From assembly GCA_030789695.1 (NCBI GenBank), contig CM061136.1, positions 136,226,448 to 136,290,447 of the forward strand: a stretch of DNA of 64,000 nt. The letters run 5' to 3'. Shown in pieces: positions 12,239 through 22,549 of this stretch; position 1 is the stretch's first letter, and the number at the start of each line of letters is the position of its first letter. A program made the translations under genes and the position numbers. This stretch comes from Scilla litardierei (lineage: Eukaryota > Streptophyta > Magnoliopsida > Asparagales > Asparagaceae). The notes beneath the pieces were generated by a model. That model was given only the letters and a program-made list of their open reading frames with translations, made no database searches and was not told the DNA's origin.

Positions 12239-12307
12239 GTAATGACCTAACTCGTACCTTTATAATTTCCTTCTAGTACTAGTCGTGATGTGAATTATGT
12301 CGTGTAG
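12239..12307 (+). other. Candidate intron 2 in T (inside integrase)
   Basis: 69 bp from GTAATG to TCGTGTAG. It contains an in-frame TAA near its start. Removal joins KYME to [17 protein letters not shown], the continuous integrase core sequence of Tekay/Del elements. The length is a multiple of three. Confidence 0.75.
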
Positions 12308-13210
12308 GAGATCGTGCGCTTACATGGAGTCCCTGTGAGCATTGTATCAGATCGTGATACGAGATTCACATCTCAGTTCTGGAAGAGTCTGCAGACCAAT
12401 CTGGGTACCAGTCTGAAGTTCAGTACTGCGTATCACCCGCAGACAGATGGCCAATCAGAGCGTACCATTCCGATCTTGGAGGATATGTTGAGAGAATGCA
12501 TGTTGGATCTCAAGGGTTCATGGGAGGATCACCTGCACCTAGTGGAGTTCTCATACAACAATAGCTATCAAGCGAGCATTGGCATGGTGCCATTTGCTAC
12601 TCTCTACGGGAGGAAATGTCGATCACCGTTGAGTTGGGATGACGTTGGTGATAGAGAGCTGTTGGGACCAGAGATGATAGTGGAAGCAGTTAATGTTGTG
12701 CGAGATATCAGAGACAAGATTCGGATCGCCCAGGACCGTTATAAGCATTGGGCAGATGCTAAACGACGTCCTCTGGAGTTTCAGCCAGGAGATCATGTGT
12801 TTCTGAAGATCTCACCGAATCGAGGAGTGATTCGCTTCGGAAAGCGAGGCAAGCTTAGTCCGAGATATATTGGACCATTCGATGTGCTAGAGCGAGTTGG
12901 AGAAGTAGCTTATCGCTTAGCTTTGCCACCGTCCTTAGAGGGAGTTCATGACGTCTTTCATGTGTCCCAGCTCCGTCGTTATATCAGCGACCCTTCTCAT
13001 GCTGTGGACTACTCTGAGATTACTGTTCGGCCAGATCTGACGTACGAACAGCAACCGGTGGAGATCCTGGATCAACGTCAGAAAGTCTTCAGGAACAAGA
13101 CTATAGATCTAGTCAGAGTGATGTGGCGTCGTGACTCGCCAGTAGAATCTACCTGGGAGCGGGAAGATGAGATACGAGAGCGTTATCCATATTTGTTTTC
13201 TGCTCCTTAG
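12308..13210 (+). CDS. Tekay T integrase core, C-terminus and chromodomain-like tail
   Basis: Second part of integrase after intron 2. [16 protein letters not shown] holds the second catalytic Asp and [13 protein letters not shown] the Glu of the DDE triad. [14 protein letters not shown] is the GPY/F module, and the end ([20 protein letters not shown], then [20 protein letters not shown]) is the chromodomain-type tail that guides chromoviruses to chromatin. The frame is the same as for gag and RT and has no defect. Stop codon TAG at 13208-13210. Confidence 0.9.
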   Translation, partial: EIVRLHGVPVSIVSDRDTRFTSQFWKSLQTNLGTSLKFSTAYHPQTDGQSERTIPILEDMLRECMLDLKGSWEDHLHLVEFSYNNSYQASIGMVPFATLYGRKCRSPLSWDDVGDRELLGPEMIVEAVNVVRDIRDKIRIAQDRYKHWADAKRRPLEFQPGDHVFLKISPNRGVIRFGKRGKLSPRYIGPFDVLERVGEVAYRLALPPSLEGVHDVFHVSQLRRYISDPSHAVDYSEITVRPDLTYEQQPVEILDQRQKVFRNKTIDLVRVMWRRDSPVESTWEREDEIRERYPYLFSAP

Positions 13211-13255
13211 TTGATGAGAATTCCGAGGACGGAATTTCTCCTAAGGTGGGTAGAA
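13211..13255 (+). other. 3' hairpin and polypurine tract of T
   Basis: AATTCCG (13219-13225) and CGGAATT (13230-13236) form a stem around AGGA, followed by CTAAGGTGGGTAGAA directly before the 3' LTR. Element L has the same arrangement on its sense strand (AATTCCG AGGA CGGACTT, then CTAAGGTGGGGAGGA). Confidence 0.8.
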
Positions 13256-15967
13256 TGTAACGGCCAGTATCTTTAGGCGCGTTTTCGTTTGGGCGTGCCA
13301 GTATTCTATTTCTGATATCCAGTTGCTTTTTCGTCCGTACGTTTCATGTTACGCGTCTGCAACTCTGTATTTCCGTTTTTACCGTATCATCGTTAATTAA
13401 CCATCACGTTTAATTAAAAACTTTAATTTTTAGTTTTGTTATTTTACTAATTTCTTTTTGTTTTTGTTTTACTAATCATGTTTAAAACTTAATTAATTAA
13501 TTAAATATTTTTTTTCATTCAACAAGCACGTTTAGATTTGAAGAGGAGAAGTTTATCACGTTTAGCCAGATGCATTCTTTCCCCCTTAAGTCAACAAACA
13601 CCTATTAATTCTATCCTAATCGCTAACCTAACAGAAATTAATTTGTTCACTGGGTTTTCTTCTTAAGGCAACATTTCGTCTGCAAACCCTACAATCTTCA
13701 TCACCTCCTGCAAACAAACAAACCAGAAAACAGATTCAACCACAAATCCACAACCAGAAATTCTGACCTGAAATCAGAAATCAAACTCCATCAAACCAAG
13801 ATCCTCCACCAAATTGAACTCCTCAACCAGCAAACAAATTCCACCAATTTCGTTTCCAAATCAAAAACAAATTCAGATTCAAGAACACAAAAGTAGATCT
13901 GAAAACATTTCAGATTCTTATCAAAATCAAACCGCAAAACCCTCTCTTCATCTTCTTCCATCCTCTCACCTCCCTCTCCCCTAGCCGGCCGCCACCCTCT
14001 CCCCGCGCCCAACGCCGCACCCCCCTCGCCTGTAAACAGCGCGCGCCGCTGCCCGTGAGTAGCCGCCGCCGCCTGGCCGGAGGAAGGCCGCGCGCGCCGC
14101 CCGCCGGGTCGCTGAAGCCGCCGCCCAGATCCGCCGGAAGCCGCCGCCGTTCGCCGTGCGTCCCCCTCTCCCACGTGATTGTCACTTCCCTTTCGCGTGC
14201 GTGAGTCTCCAAGAGTTGCTGCAAGTTTCAAAAAAAAAAGAAGAAGAGAAAGATGAAAGAACACAGCACGAGAGGTTTTGAAAGAGAAATAGAAGGTTAA
14301 AGGGGGAGGGTCACAGCCTTGTGTTAATGAAGAAGGGTTATTAATAAAGAAAGAAAGAAAGGGGACAGTAAGAGTAATGAAGGGAAAAAAATAATAATAA
14401 TGAAAAGAGTAAGGACTGTGACAGCCTTTAGGATTTAGGAACGAAAGAGTGTTAAATATTTGATAGGTAAAGTTTTTAACATGTTGAATAATGAAGAGTA
14501 GGTAGAGTGTGTGGGGCAATTAAAATATTTTTAACCTTATGATTAACTTAGTTTGTAGTTAATATGATAAATTGTTAGTGAAACTTTACTCGTTAGTTAG
14601 ATATTAGTATTAACATGTTAGGATGATAATATTAAATAAATAAGGCGCATCAGGTTAGTGTGACACAGTATAAACATCACCCTAGCCAGAGAGCCCAATA
14701 AAATTAGACGAGCCCAATTAATTTGATATTTTGATTATCTCACAATGAAATCTAATTCAGTAATCTGTTTAACCAAAACAGCGAACCAGATATATCGACA
14801 CGTAGTACCCGCCCAGACGAACCTACGACAACCGAGACCACCAGAAACAGGCAAGTGATACTTGCCAGTAAATGTTTAGGCCACGTTTTTAGGCCAATTT
14901 GTTTGTTAGCGTAAAAGAGACTAGACAGTGAAATGATAGCTGCATAGACGCCTTTTTGATCTAGTTTGACAATGAAACTAGATCCGACACTTACCTGCTT
15001 TCATTCATGCTGCCATGCCATGTTTAATTTTCAATTAACGGTACGCACTTTAACTGCTCATCTCATGTCATGTCATGCATCATGTGTTCTTCGTGATTGA
15101 GTAGCACACGCTACAAATGTTATTGCTATTGAGGCTAGGTGCACCCCTACGCCAAATGAAAAACACTTCCTGGCTCGTGATCCAGAAGCGAGCACAGTGT
15201 TGTTGGGAAACCAACGCTCGATACACGTGGAGGGGTAGGGTTAAGCGACCACGCAGCGTAGAAGTGTGCCCGTACAGCCACTTCAGATGTAAGGCGTAAA
15301 CTCTGTGCACAATGTGAAAAGTTAATGTTTCGTGAAAATCGTGAAATAGTGTTTTCGTAGTTTCTGCTACGACGTGCATGCATCATGTCATTTAAACTAT
15401 TGCACTCTTTAAATGTCATTTCATATTGTTTAGAACTGCTAGTCGTTTTCTATATTTGTATCCTTGCACAAAAGTTCTCTGTTTCCCTTGGGAGACTTTT
15501 GCTGACATGTGCCCTTTTCTCTTTGGGTGTCACATGTCAGACTTTGAGACAGAGTAGGTAGCAGAGGACGAGCAGTTCGTTGATGCTGAGTTTGAGGTCC
15601 CTACTGAGACCGAGTTCGAGGACACTGGTGACCAGTCCTAGACTCGTTTGGAGTTTCCCCTTAGTTGTTACCTATCCTTAGTTGCTGTTAGCACCTATCT
15701 CTATTTGTTTTGTTTGGCCATGCTTTAGGCCTATTGTTCAGACTTGTACTTTTGTGACTATTCTGTGATGTTGTAATAATTGTTGGATGTTGTTGGTGGA
15801 TGTTATTTTATCTGCATTATTATTGTTGTTGTTTCGTCGCAATGCAAGGACCTGCGACTTTTCGAAATTTTTTTTACAGACGCTTATCAGACTGCAGCTT
15901 CACAGCTCCACGTCTGAGCGGACCTCCTCACGTCTCGCCTTCCATATTAGGGAAGCGGGGCGTGACA
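13256..15967 (+). repeat. 3' LTR of Tekay T
   Basis: 2712 bp, TGTAACGG to GTGACA, matching 5782-8493 nearly base for base. Compensating small indels keep the length equal (for example one extra T near 13506 and a shorter AAT run near 14390). An antisense 242-codon frame (14519-13791) is open only in this copy and is not regarded as a gene. Confidence 0.95.
14958..14984 (+). repeat. Perfect stem-loop in T 3' LTR
   Basis: Same GATCTAGTTT / AAACTAGATC hairpin with GACAATG loop as at 7484-7510. Confidence 0.85.
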
Positions 15968-15972
15968 GCAAC
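15968..15972. repeat. Target-site duplication of Tekay T, right copy (GCAAC)
   Basis: Perfect copy of 5777-5781; the integrase frame of F resumes here. Confidence 0.95.
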
Positions 15973-16928
15973 ACCATTTTGCTGAGGTGTATAAGGAGTA
16001 GTAACTTGTCTTAGAATTCCTTTTTCATTACATAGATCATTAAACTGATCTGACAGATATTCCCTACCTCGATCTGTCCTCAAGGTTTTAACCTTTTTAT
16101 CTAATTGATTCTCAACTTCGTTGACAAACAATCTGAAGCACTCTAATGCTGTGGATTTATGGGATATAAGGTATACCTTTCCAAACCGAGAATAGTCATC
16201 TATAAATGTAATGAAATATGAGGCACCATGCCTAACCCTCACACTCATGGGTCCACAAATATCAGAGTGTATTAGTTGTAATGGAGTGTCAGCTCGTATT
16301 GCCTTTCTAAATGGTTTCCTAGTTGCTTTGCCTACTAAACATGATTCACAAGTAGGAATTTCTATTTTGGTGAGAGATCCCAAAAGATCCTCTTTAGCCA
16401 AGCGTTCTATCCTGGCTTTTCCTATGTGACCTAGTCTCCATAATAATGTTGCATTATCAGATGTAGCAGATGAAGATGAGGTTAACATATAACCAGAAGA
16501 ACAATTATTTGTGTTAAGAATTTCCAAATAATTAACATAAGAACCAGATCCATAATATTCGTTACACAAACTTATATTCAATCCATGATGTTCAAATAAC
16601 AAATTAAATCCAAATCTAGCTAAGGATATTACAGAAACTAAGTTCTGCCTTATTTCTGGAGTATGTAAGACATCATGTAATAGTAAGGTCTGCCCTCCGT
16701 GCAATTCCAATTTGCATGTACCGACTCCCTTTACTTCCAGCTTTTTGTTGTTGCCAACATACACCGATCTTGTTCCTCCAGGAACAAAGCGGTACTCCAC
16801 ATAGTAGTCTCTGTCTCTTGCTATGTGGTATGTCGCTCCTGAATCAACAATCCACTAAGGATCAATTTCTATGAGCATAACAGAGCTCGACACATATGCA
16901 TTATGACAAGGAATAGAAGAATCAGAAG
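15973..16928 (-). pseudogene. Copia F protease and proximal integrase
   Basis: Minus-strand frame. The protease active site WIVDSGATYHIARD lies at about 16829-16854, just after an in-frame stop. Then follow GGTRSVYVGNNKKLEVKGVGTCKLEL, the integrase zinc region (WRLGHIGKARIERLAK ... CESCLVGKATRKPF) and the core HSDICGPMSVRVRHGASYFITFIDDYS with RTDRGREYLSDQF. It ends at TPQQNGVA, exactly where T was inserted; the remainder is at 5776 and below. Apart from the stop before the protease, this section is open for 290 codons. Confidence 0.88.
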
Positions 16929-17771
16929 TTACCTTCCTTGGCTCAGGACATCCCGAGCGAAGTGTCCCTTCTGACGACAGTTGAAGCACATCAACTTATC
17001 AACATTCATTTTCTTCTTCTTCTTCTTATCAAATTTCCTCAGCCCCTTGGGTTTGTTTTTCATAGTTGCATCTTTGCCATGGTTCCTCTTCCAGAATCTC
17101 TTTCTCTTGAAGTTTCCTTTCCTGGAACTTGACTCAGTCATGTAGGAATGAGATTGTGGTTTTAGGGAAGATAGTCTTTCATCTTCTAATTCCACGTGAC
17201 GAGCCACATCATCGAAAGTTATGACACTTTCATTATGTGTCAAGTTAACTTTCATGTGTTCCCAGAAACCAGGCAAAGAACAGATCACAGCTTGAACCTG
17301 TTGTTCATCAGTGAGGTTGTACCCAGCAGCAGCAAGTTCCTTAATCATTCTAGACATCTCCCGGAGATGTTGCTTAATGGTCTGATTGGAACCCATCTTA
17401 TAAGTATCAAACTTTATAGTGAGATGTCGTAACTTCGACACAGAAGTTCCTCATAGCCTATCAAATAAGGTCATCCACAAGTCACATGCAGTAGGATAAT
17501 CTTTGTATTCACAAGCAAAGTCATCCTTCATTGAGCTTACAAGAATACCACGCGTAGTGGCATCCTTTTTCTTCCACTCATTGTAAGTCTCAATTGCACG
17601 CCTGTGCTGGACAGTGTTACCTTCACCAGGATCTTCCAACTTATGATTTATGGTTTCAATGACATCTTGTTCCTCCAAGACATTTGATACAGAACTCCAG
17701 ATATTGAAATTGTCTCCATTGAGACGATCTCCCTTATTGAGGTCAGCAATGAAGTTCTTGATAGCAGCCAT
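16929..17771 (-). pseudogene. Copia F gag
   Basis: The start MAAIKNFIADLNKGDRLNGDNF on the minus strand (ATG at 17771-17769) matches the gag start of element E in style. A TGA within the expected GGTSVSKL motif (near 17450) splits the frame; the second half has QHLREMSRMIKELAAAGYNLTDEQQ and LTHNESVITFDDVARHVELEDERL. The zinc knuckle reads CFNCRQKGHFARDV, so the final cysteine is lost. Basic run FDKKKKKKMN before it. Non-functional nucleocapsid. Confidence 0.85.
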
Positions 17772-19407
17772 ATTTGTAGGATGATCTAAGTAATAACTAA
17801 AATATAGAGAGACATTTAGAAGATAAGTTACTTTGCCCAAAAATATTTTTGTCAAGTATTAAATATAACAATTCTGTTAATAGCATAGAGTCAAAAGTTC
17901 ATTAAATTCCTAATCATCGTCCATGACTAAAAAACTTTATTGTTATATGTAAATACTCTTTCAAAAATATAATTATATTTTGTTTACTTTGAAAAATATA
18001 AGTCCCCACATATTATCAGAATAATGTTTTGCTCCCACTATACTTATGTATTCATATAGAATACAAAATTAATAAATACATTATAATTAATATTTACTTG
18101 AACTTTTATTACGGCTCTATTTACACAAAATAGGCAAGTGGGATAATTCTGACAATTAAATAATAAGCAAACCAAAATTTGCCAATTAAATTAATGTTAA
18201 CATATAACATCAAAGTCCGTTAGAAAATTAAACAATCTAACTCATGCAAAAACTGTATGCTTTAAAAATACAAGCATGAGAAGCATGAGAATTAGTAAAC
18301 AATGTATGCTAAAAAGATAATATAAATATAATGTTTTCAGGCCAATTATTAAACAGTAAGCCCTTAAAACAATGCATGACCAAATGCAGTCATGCTCAAA
18401 ACAAATAATGAGTGTATGCACAAACAATTAATGCAGTTCTTTGTCCATACGTTAAAAAATTAATGCAGACCTAAGGGAATGATAATGATTAGGCCCAACT
18501 GAATATAAATTTATAGACCCATGGCCTAATACAAATTAACCTGCAAGCCGAAGCAAATTAAATACCATGGCCTAATGGCCAGTAAAATAGAGGCAGACCC
18601 CATCGTTACATGTGTCCTTCTTGTAAACAGTGAAATCATTAAAGCATGCATCCAAAAAAAATATGGCATCAAATGATTTGACCTCATAGAGGGGTGGTCT
18701 TCTCTATAGGCTGTGCAAATGAAAAATAAAAAATAATAATAATCTTTCTCAAACAAACCTGCCTCATTAAATTGTTACTCAACGAATCAACAGGGGAACA
18801 AAAAAAATTAAACTCACGCTCTTCGTTCCCTCGGCTTTCAAGAGAAAAGCAAACCGCCCCATTGGCCGATCATGGGAATAACCCCATACCTTGTGTGGGG
18901 AGAGTGGGTTGTGGCCCTATGGCGGAAGCCCCAGCGAAGGGGGTACATCCCCAAATCAACGGATGATGGAGTCATCCACTTTCGGCCATCTTCTGAGAAG
19001 ATCTGAAACCCAATCAGAAGGGGTTGCTTCACGGGCAGAGCGTAGTGGAGCCTCCGCGGCGGAGCCTCTCATGGCTTAGCACGGTGGAGCCCTCCGTCGT
19101 CATCCGAGCCGAGGAGGCCGCACAGGGCGACACAAGGGCAGATGAGGAGGAAGCGCCCTAGGGCTAGGTTCGCAGTGCCCAGATCCATTCCGAGCATTAG
19201 TGCGTCAGTGTTCACTCTTCGACAGAGTGCCGGGCAGAGCCTCTTCTTCCTCCGAATCCATGGCGGTGGGTGGTCTCAACACAGAGGGAGGAAGCCCCTC
19301 GAAACACATCGCACTCTGATCGGTAAGACGACGGCGAGAGCCAGAGGGGCAAAGCCCACGACTGATGGCAGAGGGCGGAGCCCATTTCACATGCATACAG
19401 AGACGAC
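17772..19407 (-). other. Long leader of Copia F
   Basis: No gene recognised. 17772-18770 is AT-rich; 18830-19400 is markedly GC-richer, with many GGAGCC/GGAGG words. I could not find a convincing primer-binding site. A weak candidate is the sense-strand GATCAGAG near 19313-19322, resembling the end of the initiator-Met site, which would make the LTR longer than 19408-19806. Confidence 0.5.
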
Positions 19408-19806
19408 CTCGATTGGAGGAGGAATTACTTGCTTTGGATCATGTTTGGGATCACCGAAGGAAACCGAACGAATGCTCACCACCAAAATTACACGTTCCTT
19501 TCTTCTGTTTTGTGTTGGAAGAGAGGAGAATGCAAATCAATTGCTTTGATTGAATTTTTTCTATCTGCCTATGGGAATTATTTATAGGGATTAAGAAGAG
19601 CAGTTTCCTCCCGTTCAAAACTTAACGTTAACAAAATAACGTAAAAGTTAGTTACAAAACAAATTTGCATTGGGAACCCTGAACTTCTGTAAATTGCAAT
19701 TATCCACCAAGTTTAATTCAATTTACATAAAACCCCTTAATCAATATTATAACTGCGATTTATCCCCTGGGTTAAAATCCGCCATAGGCGTACCCAATTT
19801 CCAACA
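19408..19806 (-). repeat. 5' LTR of Copia F
   Basis: Matches 2128-2526. The sense strand begins TGTTGGAAATTGGG at 19806, a canonical Copia start. TATA box on the sense strand near 19577-19586 (CTATAAATAATTCC). The inner edge is uncertain because the two copies diverge there. Confidence 0.8.
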
Positions 19807-20111
19807 GAAACTGATGTCAATTTGATTCTGTGGAGAATGGGATGGAATTGTGAAGCATATATTCATTTGATATTGTTCTGTATAGCATGGCCTAAGGACA
19901 AAATATTCGATATTGATCCTTACAAAACATTTTACTGCGTTGGTGCTTGACATCTACTTGGCTCATGATCTGTTTCATATGAAATCCATCCAAAATTTCC
20001 ATTAAGGCCAATGCAGTACATTTGAATCCTTGTTTGTTTGTTTTCCAGAGAGAGACAACAGATAGGATGGTCAATCGGGTAACACAATGCTAGGGTTTTG
20101 AACTTGTTTAT
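19807..20111. other. Flank between elements F and A
   Basis: Single-copy-looking DNA. It includes a pyrimidine-rich acceptor-like stretch TTGTTTGTTTGTTTTCCAG (20028-20046) followed by purine-rich sequence, which suggests former intron/exon structure. No protein family recognised. TTTAT at 20107-20111 is the presumed left TSD of element A. Confidence 0.4.
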
Positions 20112-20416
20112 TGATCGCTCCTCATTTTAAACCTTTTTTCTGCATGTCTTCATGTCATTTCGATTGCCCATATTGCGTTTTCCATGATTATTTGATGATA
20201 TCGCGTTGCTTTTCACTATTTCTTGTTTTTACCGTATTTTAGGAGATATGGAACGATTTGGAACGAAAATGAGATCAAAGGATTTTCACACACATCGGAG
20301 CATCGTCCAAAGCTTATTTGAGGAGTTATCAGCGCTAGAGGATGAGCAAAAAAGGAAGGAATTCGATAGAATCGATGAGGAGGCGTGGAGGAGAAGAAAA
20401 GACCCCAAATACAGCT

Positions 20417-20768
20417 CACTCGGGCGAGTAGATGTTTCACTCGACCGAGTGAAGAGCTGCACTCGGCCGAGTGAAACGGATACGCACTGCTGAATTTCAG
20501 ATGTTCACTCGGACGAGCAAGGAAGTCCACTCGGCCGAGTGAGGAAGCTCACTCGCCCGAGTACTACAGGGATTTTCTTCCGAGAAGCAGCCAAGTTACT
20601 GGAAATTCTGAGAAGACCCACTCGGCCGAGCAAGATTGCTCACTCGGCCGAGTCAAGAAGCCTACTCAGCCGAGTCAGTCAGAGCGACGGACCCCCAAAA
20701 GTCCCAGATTCTCTGTCTTTTATTGGGTCTGTCACTCGGCTGAGTGACATGGGTCACTCGGCCGAGTG
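20417..20768 (+). promoter_or_regulatory. Palindrome array upstream of the A promoter (consensus CACTCGGCCGAGTG)
   Basis: About eleven copies with irregular 8-70 bp spacing. Half-sites ACTCG and CGAGT are kept while the central bases vary (GGCC, GGGC, GACC, GGAC, GCCC, GGCT). The array stops about 85 bp before the TATA box. Placement in U3 and conserved half-sites fit binding of a dimeric factor; that is inference. Confidence 0.75.
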
Positions 20769-20852
20769 ACGCATTCCTACTGCTACGCAGATTGGGATTG
20801 CTAGGCTGCGCAGGGGCAAATCTGTCAGGATTTTTTGGAGGAATTTGGCTGG

Positions 20853-20860
20853 TATTTAAA
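20853..20860 (+). promoter_or_regulatory. TATA box of Athila A LTR
   Basis: TATTTAAA, aligned in position with TATTTAAG of element C (44223-44230); followed by a conserved CCTAGTTTTA stretch. Confidence 0.6.
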
Positions 20861-21201
20861 CCTAGTTTTATCCCTAGTTTTAGGAGAGACTTCTATTTTT
20901 TTTACGGCTATTCCTTTTGTAAATCTCAGCTGGAGATCATAGGCGACAATTTTGGTTTGTTCTTTCTTGCTAAAACTCTTATTTTTATGAATTGTCTCTT
21001 CTCTACAATGAATTGTGCTATGATCCTATTCTTTATTTTTGAGATTTCCATGATGATTTGTGAGTAGTTTCGTCGTTCTAGGGCATGGGTATGAACCCTA
21101 TGGACCCGATCATTGAATTATGATGAATGAATAGAATTGTTGCTAGGATTGAAGAAAAGTTAGGTTATGATTGATTTATTACGAGTAGCTAGGAATTTTC
21201 G

Positions 21202-21499
21202 TCGATTGGGATTTGCAAGAGATTGGATCCCAATTGATAGGAAGGCCTATATATTCAATTTAGGTTTATAATTGAGATTCTCTAGATTTGGTTTGCAAGA
21301 GATTAGACCAAAGCTAGGATTTTTATTATAAATCTATACTAATATTCATTTGCAAGAGATTGGACAAATACGAACTATCATAACCTAGGTCGTAGCTCGA
21401 GGTTGCACGAGAGTGGGCTCGAGTCGCGATTGGACGATGATGTCGATCTTCACGCTAGTGGCTTAAGTTATGGTTTGCACGAGAGTGGGCCCTAATCTA
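21202..21499 (+). repeat. Cluster of five stem-loops with a shared 14-nt loop (A LTR)
   Basis: Each unit is stem + TTGCAAGAGATTGG (or TTGCACGAGAGTGG in the last two) + complementary stem. Stems: CGATTGGGAT with ATCCCAATTG (one G-U pair); CTAGATTTGGT with ACCAAAGCTAG (one mismatch); TATTCAT with ACAAATA (two mismatches); GCTCGAG with CTCGAGT; TTATGGT with GCCCTAA (wobble and one mismatch). Located downstream of the TATA box, hence within transcribed R/U5. More decayed than in C. Confidence 0.8.
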
Positions 21500-21856
21500 G
21501 GTTGCTATAGACTGGCAATAGCGTGAGAGCGTGAGCTTGGTTCTACATTAAGTTGAGACTAGTTCACCTACATTCAAGCTTTGCAACATTGGTATTCATG
21601 ATCCACAAGGATGAGAGACGGCCCGTAGTGGGGATTTCCTATCCCTAGACGCTTTATTATTTTGAATTCTATTTACAATTTGAACGATTGTGACATTACC
21701 ATCAAAACTATTCTTATTCCATCAATAGCTAGGTGATCATAGTAGGATACTATCAATTGTCCTCCCTGTGTTCGATACCTGCTCGCCACTACGCCGTGCG
21801 CTTGCGGTAAAACTACAGTCGTTTTCCGGGTGTATATCCGGACACGATCAAGTTTT

Positions 21857-21874
21857 TGGCGCCGTTGCCGGGGA
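21857..21874 (+). other. Primer-binding site of A (tRNA-Asp)
   Basis: TGGCGCCGTTGCCGGGGA, complementary to the 3' end of plant tRNA-Asp, six bases after the LTR. Typical of Athila elements. Confidence 0.9.
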
Positions 21875-22011
21875 GTTCATTTGATGGTATTCGATTTTGT
21901 TCACCCGGTCATATCTCACCTTCTATCTTTCTTTTATTCCTTTTTGACTTTGTTTGATGCCCAAATTTACGTGCTCTCCCAGAATTTTCAATAGAATCTT
22001 AAGCAGGTAAC

Positions 22012-22549
22012 ATGGGAGACGCGATGATGAGAACAGAGTCTAGCCCGGGAGGTGATGATTCATTTGCAACTCTTCTGAAAGAACTTGTTGATGAGGTCCA
22101 AACCACAGGGGCTTTGGCTATCAACATCGAGGACCCTATTGAGCAACTATTTGCTAGCTTTGTGATGGTCAAATCTCTCCGGAAGGGACTATCGAGGGCA
22201 ACATTAAAGTCGACGTGAGGGACGACAAGCTAAACTTTGAAGATAGTAAAGTATGCATCGGAGAGTACTATACTCCTGAGGAGTCAATTTGGCACGTCGA
22301 GATTCAGGGAAGCACACTTTACGATCCTCTCTCCGACATTTATGAACAAGCTGACATATCTCTTTATTTCAGGTGTGGACCGGAGCAAAAAGGTAGTCCC
22401 ATCGACGTCAACGCAGAGCTGTGCAGTGTCTACTCCGATGCACCATCCTCACCAAGAATCGAATCTGAGCCGGCATACGAGAGCCCACTCCCAGAGCGGA
22501 AACTAAACTCAGGTGTGACAGAAGATGCCAAGCTTTCACAGGAATAGGA
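22012..22549 (+). pseudogene. Remnant open frames of A between primer site and RT
   Basis: Two overlapping frames, 22012-22218 (MGDAMMRTESSPGG...) and 22215-22547. The sequence around 22195-22255 reads IKVDVRDDKLNFE, which resembles the segment after the protease core (compare IVDVHEGTLTLNVG in C). So this is probably the tail of gag-protease after a large deletion. The first frame is not recognisable as gag. The rest (GEYYTPEESIWHVEIQGSTL) has no family I know. Confidence 0.5.

Larger units (their letters stand above)
5782..15967 (+). mobile_element. Tekay/Del-type chromovirus T, nearly complete
   Basis: A 10.2-kb Ty3/Gypsy element: 2712-bp LTRs beginning TGTAACGGCC and ending GGGGCGTGACA, gag with two zinc knuckles, protease, RT, RNase H, integrase and a C-terminal chromodomain-like tail, polypurine tract, second LTR, 5-bp TSD. 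All coding parts lie in one reading frame from 8633 to 13210, interrupted by two GT-AG introns and two nonsense codons (TAG 9200-9202, TAA 10130-10132). The LTRs differ at few sites by eye, so insertion is fairly recent. The Tekay/Del assignment rests on LTR length and the tail ending RYPYLF. Confidence 0.95.
2128..19806 (-). mobile_element. Copia retrotransposon F (minus strand), interrupted by Tekay element T
   Basis: On the minus strand the order is 5' LTR (19408-19806), long leader, gag, protease, integrase, RT, RNase H, 3' LTR (2128-2526), the Ty1/Copia order. Element T (5782-15967) sits inside the integrase coding region and duplicated GCAAC. Coding parts contain several stops and shifts, so F is inactive. 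The flanking pentamers (sense GTTTC on the 5' side, TATTC on the 3' side) agree at only three of five positions, so the duplication is decayed or the left end is truncated. The gag start and the 3' leader resemble element E, so F and E belong to related lineages. Confidence 0.85.
20112..21850 (+). repeat. 5' LTR of Athila A
   Basis: 1739 bp from TGATCGCTCC to ACACGATCA. Layout in transcription order: palindrome array (20417-20768), TATA box (20853-20860), five stem-loops (21202-21499), conserved end containing CCCTGTGTTCGATACC and CGTGCGCTTGCGGTAAAACTAC. The same layout and many of the same words occur in the LTRs of C. Confidence 0.9.

Noticed and set aside
13791..14519. Antisense frame of 242 codons in the T 3' LTR
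   Set aside because: The equivalent frame in the 5' LTR is broken by small indels; composition is low-complexity and no homology is apparent.
20417..20768. CRISPR-like pattern of repeats and spacers (also 43759-44139, 48557-48884, 53909-54289)
   Set aside because: The repeats are only 14 bp, degenerate and irregularly spaced, and they sit in LTR U3 regions of plant retrotransposons; no cas genes.
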